Assembly: GCA_023433855.1 (NCBI GenBank)
Contig: JAEYTV010000191.1
Span: 1 to 20,755, forward strand
Direction: 5' to 3'
DNA length: 20,755 nucleotides
Source of the DNA: Pseudomonadota bacterium
GTDB lineage: Bacteria; Pseudomonadota; Alphaproteobacteria; Rhizobiales; Rhizobiaceae
Shown: piece after piece, positions 1 to 7,230 of the stretch
Layout of the letters: the number at the start of each line of letters is the position of its first letter
Position numbering within the stretch: the stretch's first letter is position 1
Notes under the pieces: model-generated
What the model saw: only the letters and a program-made list of their open reading frames with translations
Told to the model about the DNA's origin: nothing
Databases searched by the model: none
Program-made: the position numbers and the translations under genes

Positions 1-7
1 CTGCCAT
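1..7 (-). CDS. Start of an unidentified gene running off the left edge
   Basis: Only the ATG (positions 7-5) and the next codon and a base are inside the window, so nothing can be said about the product. It is proposed because a textbook ribosome binding site, AGGAG, lies six bases before the ATG on the minus strand (about positions 14-18). It would be the next minus-strand gene downstream of dut, about 130 bases away. Start and strand are inferred from the site alone. Confidence 0.35.
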
Positions 8-111
8 GATGCTCTCCTAAAGTTCCAAGGCAACTTAGGTCGGATCGGACGGGAATTCCAGCAACGCTGCACCCGCCGGCACGTGAAACGGGAATTTTGT
101 TCCGGAGGTGA

Positions 112-123
112 TTGTCGCGACAA
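112..123. other. 12-bp perfect palindrome between dut and the next gene
   Basis: TTGTCGCGACAA reads the same on both strands. It lies just after dut and about 105 bp before the minus-strand gene that starts at 7. It is nested inside a looser pair of 8-base inverted arms (61-68 and 127-134). It could be an operator for the downstream gene or chance. No T tract follows it on the minus strand, so it is not a normal terminator. Confidence 0.3.
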
Positions 124-135
124 AAAAGCGTTGCG

Positions 136-600
136 TCAGACGCCTGTCGATCCGAAACCGCCCGCACCACGGCTCGTTGCGCTCACATGGTGCACCTCCT
201 TCACCGTGACCCGGGTGACCGGTGCGATCACTATCTGGGCGATCCGCATGCCACGAACGACCGTGAAGTCGTCCGTACCCAGGTTGATCAGCAGCACCTT
301 GACCTCGCCGCGATAATCGCTGTCGATCGTCCCGGGGGTGTTCAGGCAGGTGATGCCATGCTTGAAGGCAAGCCCGGACCGAGGCCGCACCTGGGCCTCG
401 AACCCGTCGGGGATTTCGAAGATGAAGCCGGTCGGCACCAGCTTTCGTTCTCCCGGAGCGATCGTCAGCGGCGAACCCTCGTCGGTCGCCGCCCGCAGAT
501 CCATGCCGGCCGCCCCGGCAGTCTCATAGGCTGGCACCTCGAGCCCCTCGCCGTGAGCCAATCTGGAAATGGTGAGAACGGGTCCAATCACGTCGCGCAT
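136..600 (-). CDS. dut: Deoxyuridine 5'-triphosphate nucleotidohydrolase (dUTPase)
   Basis: Hydrolyses dUTP to dUMP and pyrophosphate, which keeps uracil out of DNA and supplies dUMP for thymidylate synthesis. It is a cytosolic homotrimer. The 154-residue protein has the usual trimeric dUTPase motifs: AGMDLRAA (about 31-38), RSGLA in the middle, [11 protein letters not shown] with the catalytic aspartate region, and the C-terminal glycine-rich arm [10 protein letters not shown] that closes over the substrate. Length is normal. The ATG at 600 is chosen because AGGAG sits five bases upstream; a TTG one codon earlier would be too close to that site. It is divergent from prfC with an 80-base gap. 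In related genomes dut usually lies next to coaBC, whereas here about 5 kb separates them. Confidence 0.96.
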   Translation of the reverse strand: MRDVIGPVLTISRLAHGEGLEVPAYETAGAAGMDLRAATDEGSPLTIAPGERKLVPTGFIFEIPDGFEAQVRPRSGLAFKHGITCLNTPGTIDSDYRGEVKVLLINLGTDDFTVVRGMRIAQIVIAPVTRVTVKEVHHVSATSRGAGGFGSTGV

Positions 601-626
601 CAAAACTCCTTCGCTCCAGCGGTGAA

Positions 627-655
627 TTGCATATCGGCCCCTGAGTCGCTAGATA
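627..655 (+). promoter_or_regulatory. Candidate promoter of prfC
   Basis: TTGCAT (627-632), a 17-base spacer and TAGATA (650-655) lie in the short dut/prfC divergent gap and would give a leader of about 20 bases. The -10 element is a poor match, so this is a weak call. Confidence 0.25.
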
Positions 656-680
656 CGCCGCAACTAAAGGATTTTGCACA

Positions 681-2264
681 ATGCCCGAGACTATCGCCGA
701 GGCGGTCGCACGCCGTCGCACATTTGCGATCATTGCCCATCCCGACGCAGGCAAGACCACGCTCACCGAAAAGCTGCTGCTTTTCGGTGGCGCCATCCAG
801 CTCGCCGGCGAAGTCAAGGCGAAGAAAGACCGCATCCAGACCCGCTCGGACTGGATGAAGATCGAGCGCGAACGCGGCATCTCTGTGGTAACGTCGGTCA
901 TGACGTTCGAATATGACGGCAACGTCTTCAACATCCTGGATACGCCCGGTCACGAGGACTTCGCCGACGATACCTACCGGACCCTGACGGCGGTTGACGC
1001 CGCTGTCATGGTGATCGATGCTGCCAAGGGTATCGAGCCGCGGACGCTGAAGCTTTTCGAAGTCTGCCGCATGCGAGACATTCCGATCATCACCTTCGTC
1101 AACAAGATGGACCGCGAAAGCCGGGATCCCTTCGAGATCCTGGACGAAGTCGAGCAGAAGCTGGCGCTGGATTGCGCGCCGGTCACCTGGCCGATCGGCC
1201 GGTCGAAGACTTTCTGCGGCTCCTATCACCTTGCTGAAAACACGGTGCGCGGGTCCGACACAGAAGTCATCCCGACCAGGGTCAACGGGCCGCAAGCGGT
1301 GGCCGACCGCTTGCCGGAAAACGAACGGGACGCTTTCGTCGAGGAGACGGAACTGGCGATCGAAGCCTGCAAGCCGTTCGACAGGCAGGCTTTCCTCGAA
1401 GGGCATCTGACGCCGGTCTTCTTCGGCTCGGCATTGCGGAACTACGGCGTCCGCGATCTCATCAACGCGCTGGGAGAATTCGCTCCGCCTCCGCGTGACC
1501 AGGTGGCGGACACTCGCAAGGTACATGCGGCGGAAGACCGGATGACCGCCTTCGTCTTCAAGATCCAGGCAAACATGGATCCCAATCACCGGGACCGCAT
1601 TGCCTTCGCGCGCATCTGCTCCGGAAAGCTGGAGCGTGGTATGAAGGTCCGGCTGTCGCGCACGGGAAAGCAGCTCGCGCTGACCGCGCCCCAGTTCTTT
1701 TTTGCGTCTCAGCGTCAGCTTGCCGACACCGCCTATGCCGGTGACGTCGTTGGCATCCCGAACCATGGTACGTTGCGCATTGGCGACACGCTGACTGAAG
1801 GCGAGCCGCTCGTATTCCAGGGCGTTCCGAATTTTTCGCCTGAGATCCTTCGGCGTGTACGCCTTGGAGACGCCATGAAGGCGAAAAAGCTGAAGGAGGC
1901 GCTGCAGCAGATGGCGGAGGAGGGCGTCGTGCAGCTTTTCTCCCCGGAAGACGGATCACCGGCGATCGTCGGGGTCGTCGGCGCCCTTCAGCTGGACGTT
2001 CTGAAGGAACGGCTTTCAGCGGAATATACGCTGCCGGTTTCCTTCGAGATGTCGCGTTTTTCGGTCTGCCGCTGGATCTCGTCCGACAATCCGGCTGAGC
2101 TCGATAAATTCCTCAATGTCAAACGCGGCGATATCGCCCGCGACCTCGACGGGGATCCGGTGTTCCTGGCGCAGGACAGCTTCTCGCTTCGCTATGAAGC
2201 CGAACGCTATCCGGCAATCAAGATGGTCGCGATCAAGGAGTATCAGGTCGCGAAGGCAGCCTGA
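681..2264 (+). CDS. prfC: Peptide chain release factor 3 (RF3)
   Basis: GTPase of the translation apparatus that removes RF1/RF2 from the ribosome after peptide release and also contributes to post-peptidyl-transfer quality control. The 527-residue length is typical. GTP-binding motifs are all visible: P-loop AHPDAGKTT (19-27), DTPGHEDF (87-94) and NKMD (141-144). The RF3-specific DDTYR follows the second motif. The C-terminal half carries the domain II/III beta-barrel features of RF3 (for example the stretch around FSPEILRRVRLGDAMKAKKL), which separates it from EF-G and LepA. The ATG at 681 has an AGGA-like site about 11 bases upstream. It is a single gene, divergent from dut and convergent with otsA. 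RF3 is not universal in bacteria, so its presence is a lineage trait. Confidence 0.97.
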   Translation: MPETIAEAVARRRTFAIIAHPDAGKTTLTEKLLLFGGAIQLAGEVKAKKDRIQTRSDWMKIERERGISVVTSVMTFEYDGNVFNILDTPGHEDFADDTYRTLTAVDAAVMVIDAAKGIEPRTLKLFEVCRMRDIPIITFVNKMDRESRDPFEILDEVEQKLALDCAPVTWPIGRSKTFCGSYHLAENTVRGSDTEVIPTRVNGPQAVADRLPENERDAFVEETELAIEACKPFDRQAFLEGHLTPVFFGSALRNYGVRDLINALGEFAPPPRDQVADTRKVHAAEDRMTAFVFKIQANMDPNHRDRIAFARICSGKLERGMKVRLSRTGKQLALTAPQFFFASQRQLADTAYAGDVVGIPNHGTLRIGDTLTEGEPLVFQGVPNFSPEILRRVRLGDAMKAKKLKEALQQMAEEGVVQLFSPEDGSPAIVGVVGALQLDVLKERLSAEYTLPVSFEMSRFSVCRWISSDNPAELDKFLNVKRGDIARDLDGDPVFLAQDSFSLRYEAERYPAIKMVAIKEYQVAKAA

Positions 2265-2434
2265 GGGGCCACCCTTCGAAGCGTCTCCGGCAGCCCGGCG
2301 CCCGCCCTCGAACGCAGCAGATGCGAAGAAGGGTGTTCGCCTGGTTTCATGGACCCGCGACGTCGCGCTGGACCGTGGCTCCGCTACCGAACATGGTGCC
2401 CGTCAAGCCCGGATGCAGCCCACCCATGAGTCAG

Positions 2435-3814
2435 TTATGCCGCAAGATCATTCAGGAAGTCGTCGCACCAGCGGTTGATGTCATATTTCAGAAGATGCTC
2501 CATCATCTTCTCCCACCGTTGCTTGCGTTCTTCCAGCGACATCGTCAGTCCGCGGGCGATCGCATGCGCCGTCCCCTCTATGTCATAGGGATTGACCAGA
2601 AGCGCACCGGTTAGTTCGCGCGCGGCGCCGGCAAAACGCGAAAGGACGAGCACGCCGGGATCTTCCGGATCCTGTGCCGCCACATATTCCTTGGCAACAA
2701 GGTTCATGCCGTCGCGGAGCGGCGTCACCAGCCCGATGCGCGCAATCTGGTAAAGGCCGGCAAGCACCGGCCGGGGCACTGACCGGTTGATGTACCGGAT
2801 CGGCACCCAGTCCACTGTGCCGATCGCCCCGTTGACGCGGCCTGCTTGCTCGGCAACGGTGCGCTGCATCTGCTCGTATTCCGGAACTTCGGAACGCGAT
2901 TTGGGGGTAATCTGAAGATAGGTTACCTTGTTATGGTGCACAGGATTGGCGGCGACGAAGGTCTCGAATGCATCGATGCGCTGGGTGATCCCCTTCGAGT
3001 AGTCGAGCCGGTCAACGCCGATAATCAGGTGGCGGCCTTCGACGCTCTGACGCGCTTTGCGCACCAGCGCGTGCTTGGCCGCCTTGCTGGCGAATTCTGC
3101 AAACGCGGCCGTTTCGATGCCGATTGAGTAGGCCCCGCCCCTGAACGTGCGTCCGTAGGTATTGAAGTTGTTGCCTTCCAGCCGCTCTCCGATACCTTCG
3201 CGCACCATCCCGCCGGCGAAGTTGTCAAGGTCGTAGTCCGTCTGGAAGCCGACCAGGTCGTATTGCGAAAGCCCCCGCATGATCTGCTCGTGGACGGGCA
3301 TCGTGAACAAGACGTCAGCAGGCGGCCACGGGATGTGCAGGAAGAAGCCGATGCGGTTCTTGAACCCCATTTGTCGCAGTTCGGACGCCAGCGGGATCAG
3401 ATGGTAGTCGTGCACCCAGACGATGTCGTCTTCCTGCAGCAGGGGCGCCAGTCGCTCCGCAAAAAAGCGGTTGACGCGAAAGTAGCCGGCCATCTCCTTG
3501 CGTCCGTATTCCGCCAAATCGAGGCGATAATGGCAGATAGGCCAAAGCACCCGATTGGCAAAGCCGTGGTAGTACTCCTCGACATCCGTTCGGGTCAGGT
3601 CGGTGAGGGCATAGGTGATGTTGCCATGCGTGCGCATCTCGAGTGGCGCGGGCTCCTTGGTGCCACTGGATTTGCCCGACCAGCCCATCCAGATCCCACC
3701 GCGTTCCTCCAGTGCGGCCTGAAGCGCCACGGCCAGCCCTCCGGCGGGTGCATCGCCACTTTTCTGGGGAAGGGTTACGCGGTTAGAGACCACTACTAGA
3801 CGACCCAATGTCAT
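2435..3814 (-). CDS. otsA: Trehalose-6-phosphate synthase (UDP-forming)
   Basis: Retaining GT20 glycosyltransferase that joins UDP-glucose and glucose-6-phosphate to trehalose-6-phosphate, the first step of osmoprotectant trehalose synthesis in the cytosol. The 459-residue length is normal. Family landmarks are present: the N-terminal GRLVVVSNRV strand with the phosphate-binding arginine (12), GGLAVAL (25-31), WMGWSGK (42-48), VHDYHL (134-139), VDRLDYSKG with the donor-phosphate arginine and lysine (267-275), and DGMNLVAKEYVAAQ near the C-terminus. The ATG overlaps the otsB stop codon by four bases (ATGA at 3814-3811), so the two genes are translationally coupled. It is convergent with prfC across a 170-base gap in which I see no convincing terminator. 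Confidence 0.97.
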   Translation of the reverse strand: MTLGRLVVVSNRVTLPQKSGDAPAGGLAVALQAALEERGGIWMGWSGKSSGTKEPAPLEMRTHGNITYALTDLTRTDVEEYYHGFANRVLWPICHYRLDLAEYGRKEMAGYFRVNRFFAERLAPLLQEDDIVWVHDYHLIPLASELRQMGFKNRIGFFLHIPWPPADVLFTMPVHEQIMRGLSQYDLVGFQTDYDLDNFAGGMVREGIGERLEGNNFNTYGRTFRGGAYSIGIETAAFAEFASKAAKHALVRKARQSVEGRHLIIGVDRLDYSKGITQRIDAFETFVAANPVHHNKVTYLQITPKSRSEVPEYEQMQRTVAEQAGRVNGAIGTVDWVPIRYINRSVPRPVLAGLYQIARIGLVTPLRDGMNLVAKEYVAAQDPEDPGVLVLSRFAGAARELTGALLVNPYDIEGTAHAIARGLTMSLEERKQRWEKMMEHLLKYDINRWCDDFLNDLAA

Positions 3815-4638
3815 TCCTTTCCATCATCGATGTCAGACTGGGCCTGTTCAGCGAGCCCGGAAATAAACGAACGCAGAGCGTTGGCGGATGGCAGGAAGGA
3901 CTGCGCGTCCGTCCCGGCAAGGCTGTCGGCTATCCGGATTGAATGTCCGCCAAGCTGGTTCGCCATCCGGAACATGGCTTCGTCCGTGACATCGTCGCCG
4001 ATCGCCAGAGGCTTGCGCCCTTCGAAGGGAGGCTGGTCGAGAAACGCCCTGAGCGCACTTCCCTTGCTGGCCTCGGCCGGACGGATTTCCAGAACCATCT
4101 TGCCTCTCTGCAGGGCATAGTGCCGACCCGCCTTTTCAAGATAGCGGGACATCGCTTGCTCGACCGCGTCCCGCTGCTCCGGCGCCTGGCGATAGTGGGC
4201 GGCAACAGCTGCTCCCTTGTCCTCGATCAGGACGCCCGGCCACGCCGCGGCTTCCTCCGCCAGGGCTGTCTTAACGGCATAGAAGGCGGCGTCCGGTTCG
4301 AACCTGCTGATGGTCCCGGCAGGATCCCGCCGCTCCGCCCCGTGCAGACCGGCAATGGGAAAGCGGTACGGGACGAAAAGCTGATCCGCATAGGGGAGGC
4401 CGCGGCCCGTCACGAGCGCCAGCGCTCCGTTCAGACGTCGGGAAAGTTGATGAAGATGCGAGGGTAACTGGGGTGGAACGACGATAGCGTCCGGCGTGTC
4501 TGCAAGATCGATCAGTGTTCCGTCGATATCCAGAAACAGCGCCCACCGATCCGGGTTTGACGCAAGCTCCAACAGGGCGGCCTCTCCAGAGGAACCGATG
4601 TTCTCGCCATCCTGTCTGGGGAAATCCGCATAAGACAT
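3811..4638 (-). CDS. otsB: Trehalose-6-phosphate phosphatase
   Basis: HAD-superfamily phosphatase that converts trehalose-6-phosphate to trehalose, the second step after OtsA. Motif I with its nucleophile is FLDIDGTLID (35-44; Asp37 and Asp39). ALVTGRG carries motif II, a lysine in the stretch before GSALRAF fits motif III, and GDDVTDEAMF is the metal-binding motif IV with the OtsB-type signature. I chose the ATG at 4638 (275 residues) because the HAD domain begins soon after it. The frame is open further upstream to a GTG at 4731, but that extension would run through a perfect inverted repeat (4702-4722) and has no recognisable domain. No strong ribosome binding site precedes 4638, so the start is uncertain. 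It is the first gene of the otsB-otsA operon, ending in a four-base overlap with otsA. Confidence 0.93.
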   Translation of the reverse strand: MSYADFPRQDGENIGSSGEAALLELASNPDRWALFLDIDGTLIDLADTPDAIVVPPQLPSHLHQLSRRLNGALALVTGRGLPYADQLFVPYRFPIAGLHGAERRDPAGTISRFEPDAAFYAVKTALAEEAAAWPGVLIEDKGAAVAAHYRQAPEQRDAVEQAMSRYLEKAGRHYALQRGKMVLEIRPAEASKGSALRAFLDQPPFEGRKPLAIGDDVTDEAMFRMANQLGGHSIRIADSLAGTDAQSFLPSANALRSFISGLAEQAQSDIDDGKE

Positions 4639-4697
4639 GGCGCCATATTTAGGCCGTGGCTCCTCCGGGGCAACCTCAAAAATTACCGGCACGTTGT

Positions 4698-4722
4698 AAA
4701 AAGTGATTGCGCGGCAATCACT
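4698..4722 (-). promoter_or_regulatory. Perfect inverted repeat upstream of otsB (operator or attenuator-like)
   Basis: AGTGATTGC and GCAATCACT (4702-4710 and 4714-4722) form 9-base perfect arms around a 3-base spacer. Read on the minus strand, the direction of otsB, the second arm runs straight into five T residues (4702-4698). The RNA would therefore look like an intrinsic terminator placed inside the otsB leader. As DNA it looks like a dimeric repressor operator in the otsB/amidotransferase divergent region. The sequence cannot decide between these. Confidence 0.5.
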
Positions 4723-4737
4723 CAAGGACACTCAAGG
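4719..4737. repeat. Tandem 9-bp repeat with 10-bp period beside the inverted repeat
   Basis: CACTCAAGG occurs at 4719-4727 and again at 4729-4737, one helical turn apart. The first copy overlaps the right arm of the inverted repeat by four bases. The spacing would put two protein contacts on the same face of the DNA. A second, looser inverted repeat (AGCCTCTC 4746-4753 and GAGAGGCT 4779-4786) follows. Confidence 0.4.
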
Positions 4738-4832
4738 CGCCGGGAAGCCTCTCGTTCATTCTCTGTCAACCATTTCCGGAGAGGCTGTGTTAACCAGTTT
4801 GGACCGCAGCAGCGGCGGGAGCATTCAAGTTC

Positions 4833-5645
4833 ATGTGCCGTTGGGCAGCTTATCGGGGTGACCCTCTGTATCTGGAAGAGCTTGTCTCCTCGCCCGCACA
4901 TTCCCTTATCGAGCAATCACATTGTGCCACCCGCGCCAAGACGGCCACCAATGGCGACGGCTTCGGCATTGCCTGGTACGGCGACAGGCCAGATCCCGGT
5001 CGTTACCGGGACATCCTGCCTGCCTGGTCCGACTGTAACTTGAGAAGCATCGCACGGCAGATCCGTTCGCCGCTCTTCCTGGCCCATGTGAGGGCTGCGA
5101 CGGCTGGAGGGACAAGGCGCGACAACTGCCACCCCTTCGTCTTCGGCAACTGGTCCTTCATGCATAACGGCCAGATCTCGGGCTTCGATCGCGTCCGTCG
5201 CGCCATGGAAGGCATGCTCTGCGATGAGCTCTTTCATGCGCGCGCCGGCACCACGGACTCCGAGCTGCTCTTCCTCCTGTCCCTGCAGCTTGGTCTTGCA
5301 GCCGAGCCCTTCCGGGCGATGGAAAAGATGATCGCGACTGTCGAGGAACTCTCCCTACAAAGATCAGGCGAGGCCTTGGTGCGCTTCACCGCCGCCTTTT
5401 CCGATGGCCGGCAACTGTTTGCCGTGCGTTATGCCACCGATCAAAAACCGCCCTCCCTCTTTGCTGCGCCGCTCGGCGGCAACAGAGGCTACTGCCTTGT
5501 TTCCGAACCTCTCAACGACGACACTGACGCCTGGGTGGAAATACCCAACGGCAGTGCCGTCATGGTGAACGACCAGGGATATGAGGTCTCCGTCTTTGCC
5601 CCGCCGGTGAGCAGCACCGCCGACGATATCCGGAAGTCGGCATAG
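4833..5645 (+). CDS. Class II glutamine amidotransferase, YafJ/EgtC-like
   Basis: Ntn-type amidohydrolase domain expected to release ammonia from an amide or gamma-glutamyl substrate with an N-terminal cysteine exposed by loss of Met1. The 270-residue protein begins MCRWAAY (nucleophile Cys2). It then shows NGDGFGIAWY (about 40-49), the oxyanion/substrate arginine region LAHVRAAT, and HPFVFGNWSFMHNGQI, all typical of stand-alone YafJ/EgtC-type enzymes. There is no synthetase domain. In actinobacteria EgtC removes glutamate in ergothioneine synthesis, but no other egt genes are visible here, so the substrate is unknown. It is divergent from otsB with 194 bases between the chosen starts, and its stop is 30 bases from the convergent coaBC stop. 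The ribosome binding site is weak. Confidence 0.88.
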   Translation: MCRWAAYRGDPLYLEELVSSPAHSLIEQSHCATRAKTATNGDGFGIAWYGDRPDPGRYRDILPAWSDCNLRSIARQIRSPLFLAHVRAATAGGTRRDNCHPFVFGNWSFMHNGQISGFDRVRRAMEGMLCDELFHARAGTTDSELLFLLSLQLGLAAEPFRAMEKMIATVEELSLQRSGEALVRFTAAFSDGRQLFAVRYATDQKPPSLFAAPLGGNRGYCLVSEPLNDDTDAWVEIPNGSAVMVNDQGYEVSVFAPPVSSTADDIRKSA

Positions 5646-5675
5646 CCGCCGATCCTCCCTGACCTGCCCTGCTGT

Positions 5676-6884
5676 TCAAGAGGAAAGCCTCGAGGCAATC
5701 AGCATTGCCAGCCTCTCCGCCACTTCGTCCTTTCCGAGATCCGGCCACTCGTCCACACCATCGGCGCTGATGATCTTCACCCGGTTGCGCATGCCGCCCA
5801 TCACGCCGGTCCCGGGAGAAACATCGTTGGCGACGATCATGTCCGCGCCCTTGCGCTCCAGTTTCGCGCGGGCGTTTGCCTCCAGCTCCTGTGTCTCGGC
5901 AGCAAATCCGACAACAAGCCGGGGGCGCATCGGATGATGCCCGACGGTTTTGAGGATGTCTGGATTTTCAGCAAGTTGGAGCGAGGGAGGAGCCCCGCCG
6001 GGTTGTTTCTTGATCTTGTGCCCGACCGTGGTTGCCACCCGCCAATCCGCAACGGCGGCCACCATGACCGCGATGTCGGCCGGCAGACGGGAGGTTACGG
6101 CCTCGAGCATCTCCTCGGCACGTTCGACATGCACGGTCCTGACGCCGGCGGGATCAGCTATCGTTACGGGACCCGACACAAGCGTCACCTCCGCTCCGAG
6201 CCTTGCCAGCGCAGCCGCTATGGCGTGGCCCTGGCGGCCTGACGAGCGGTTCGCGATATAACGCACGGGATCGATGGGTTCGTGGGTTGGCCCGGAGGTT
6301 ACAATGGCCGTCCTGCCGGCGAGCGGCCGGGCTCGATCGCTGCCCAGGTCGATGATTGCAGCAACGATCTCCAGCGGCTCCGCCATTCGGCCCACGCCCG
6401 CTTCGTTGCTTTCTGCCATCTCCCCCGTAGCGGGGCCGACGAAGTAGATACCGTCGTTTTTCAACGTGGCGACATTGCGCTTTGTGGCGGCGGCCGCCCA
6501 CATCCTGGGGTTCATCGCCGGGGCGACAAGCACGCGTTGGTCGGTTGCAAGCAGTACTGCGCTCGCAAGATCGTCAGCAAGGCCATTGGCCATCTTCGCC
6601 ATCAGGTCTGCGCTTGCAGGCGCCACCACCACAAGATCGGCTTCTCGCGCAAGCCGGATATGCCCGACGTCCTGCTCGTCCTCGCGTGCGAAGAGATCGA
6701 GGTAGACATGGCTGGCCGAAAGCGCTCCAACGGCAAGCGGCGTGACGAACTGCTGCGCACCTTGGGTCATGATCGGCCGGACGGACGCACCGCGTTCCCG
6801 AAGCCGGCGGATCAGATCCAGGCTCTTGTAGGCGGCGATCCCGCCGGAGATGATCAGAAGGATGCGTTTTCCCGAAAGTTCCAT
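5676..6884 (-). CDS. coaBC: Bifunctional phosphopantothenoylcysteine decarboxylase / phosphopantothenate-cysteine ligase
   Basis: Two successive steps of coenzyme A synthesis in the cytosol: CTP-dependent ligation of cysteine to 4'-phosphopantothenate, then FMN-dependent decarboxylation to 4'-phosphopantetheine. The N-terminal flavoprotein (CoaC) half has GGIAAYKSLDLIRRL, the catalytic His75 in VGHIRLA, and APAMN with Asn125. The C-terminal CoaB half has SGPTHEPIDPVRYIANRSSG and the KIKK lysine region. Length (402 residues) is normal. The frame is open to 7079, but MELSGKRILL at 6884 is where the family begins. Oddity: the E. coli active-site Cys158 lies in an ACG...GRM segment, and the corresponding segment here is AESNEAGVGRM. 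There is no cysteine anywhere in the protein. The gene has its own upstream gap, so it is probably transcribed independently of the next minus-strand gene. Confidence 0.95.
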   Translation of the reverse strand: MELSGKRILLIISGGIAAYKSLDLIRRLRERGASVRPIMTQGAQQFVTPLAVGALSASHVYLDLFAREDEQDVGHIRLAREADLVVVAPASADLMAKMANGLADDLASAVLLATDQRVLVAPAMNPRMWAAAATKRNVATLKNDGIYFVGPATGEMAESNEAGVGRMAEPLEIVAAIIDLGSDRARPLAGRTAIVTSGPTHEPIDPVRYIANRSSGRQGHAIAAALARLGAEVTLVSGPVTIADPAGVRTVHVERAEEMLEAVTSRLPADIAVMVAAVADWRVATTVGHKIKKQPGGAPPSLQLAENPDILKTVGHHPMRPRLVVGFAAETQELEANARAKLERKGADMIVANDVSPGTGVMGGMRNRVKIISADGVDEWPDLGKDEVAERLAMLIASRLSS

Positions 6885-7077
6885 GCCATTACCCGAGCCG
6901 TTTGGGCTGGAAGCTAAGCCTTTGCGCCGCGACATGCAATCTGCGGCAGAGGATGGAGGATGGAACGGCAATCGGGGAGCAGACGTTCTGCCAGGAGAGC
7001 CATCGTCAAGGCTAAAGCCGATCTCCGGCAACGGCGTACAAAGCTGGTGCATGCCGCGGTTCCAGGAGCGGACCATC
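6885..7077. other. Upstream gap of coaBC, no gene seen
   Basis: This is the first part of the 342-base gap (6885-7226) between coaBC and the ClpP-like gene. The coaBC frame stays open through it, but the extension has no family resemblance. The coaBC promoter must lie here or slightly upstream, and I see no clear -35/-10 pair. The remainder of the gap holds the small frameshifted ORF described separately. Confidence 0.5.
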
Positions 7078-7090
7078 ATGATCCACCATC

Positions 7091-7230
7091 ATGTCGTGGA
7101 CAGTTAAGCTTCCTGCGTCTCTTTCAAGGACGCCTTGGGCGGGCTTGCGGTCGCGGTCTACACCGGCAGCACGTTGCTTTCGTGGTTTGTCGCCGCGCTC
7201 GGTGCCAAGCGATTTGGGGCGAGTGCCTAG
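7091..7230 (+). pseudogene. Remnant of a very small single-helix membrane protein, frameshifted
   Basis: From the ATG at 7091 the frame reads MSWTVKLPASLS. Around 7122-7125 a one-base loss would explain a change of frame, after which the reading continues KDALGGLAVAVYTGSTLL then SWFVAALGAKRFGASA and a stop at 7228-7230. The joined product would be about 46 residues with one hydrophobic helix. I do not recognise the family. The two halves read better as one protein than either frame does alone, but this is inference. An AGGAG lies at 7064-7068, well placed for an ATG at 7078 whose own frame stops after nine codons. The stop overlaps that of the minus-strand gene at 7227. It may be chance. Confidence 0.3.

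Noticed and set aside
122..145. Terminator at the end of dut (GCGT/ACGC stem before a run of six T on the minus strand)
   Set aside because: The stem is only four base pairs and is separated from the T run by five bases.
600..1766. Long open frame (388 codons) antisense to prfC
   Set aside because: It is the mirror of a well-supported RF3 gene in GC-rich DNA and has no family motifs of its own. The same applies to the other long antisense frames over otsA, ubiB, dnaA and coaBC.
2270..2335. Inverted repeat CACCCTTC / GAAGGGTG after prfC as a terminator
   Set aside because: The arms are 50 bases apart and no T tract follows, so it is unlikely to work as an intrinsic terminator.
2356..2367. 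12-bp palindrome CGCGACGTCGCG between prfC and otsA
   Set aside because: Pure GC palindromes of this length are expected by chance in GC-rich DNA, and it lies between convergent gene ends rather than at a promoter.
4639..4731. GTG start at 4731 for otsB, adding 31 residues
   Set aside because: The added residues resemble no OtsB N-terminus and would be encoded by the inverted repeat. The ATG at 4638 gives the usual length, though it lacks a strong ribosome binding site.
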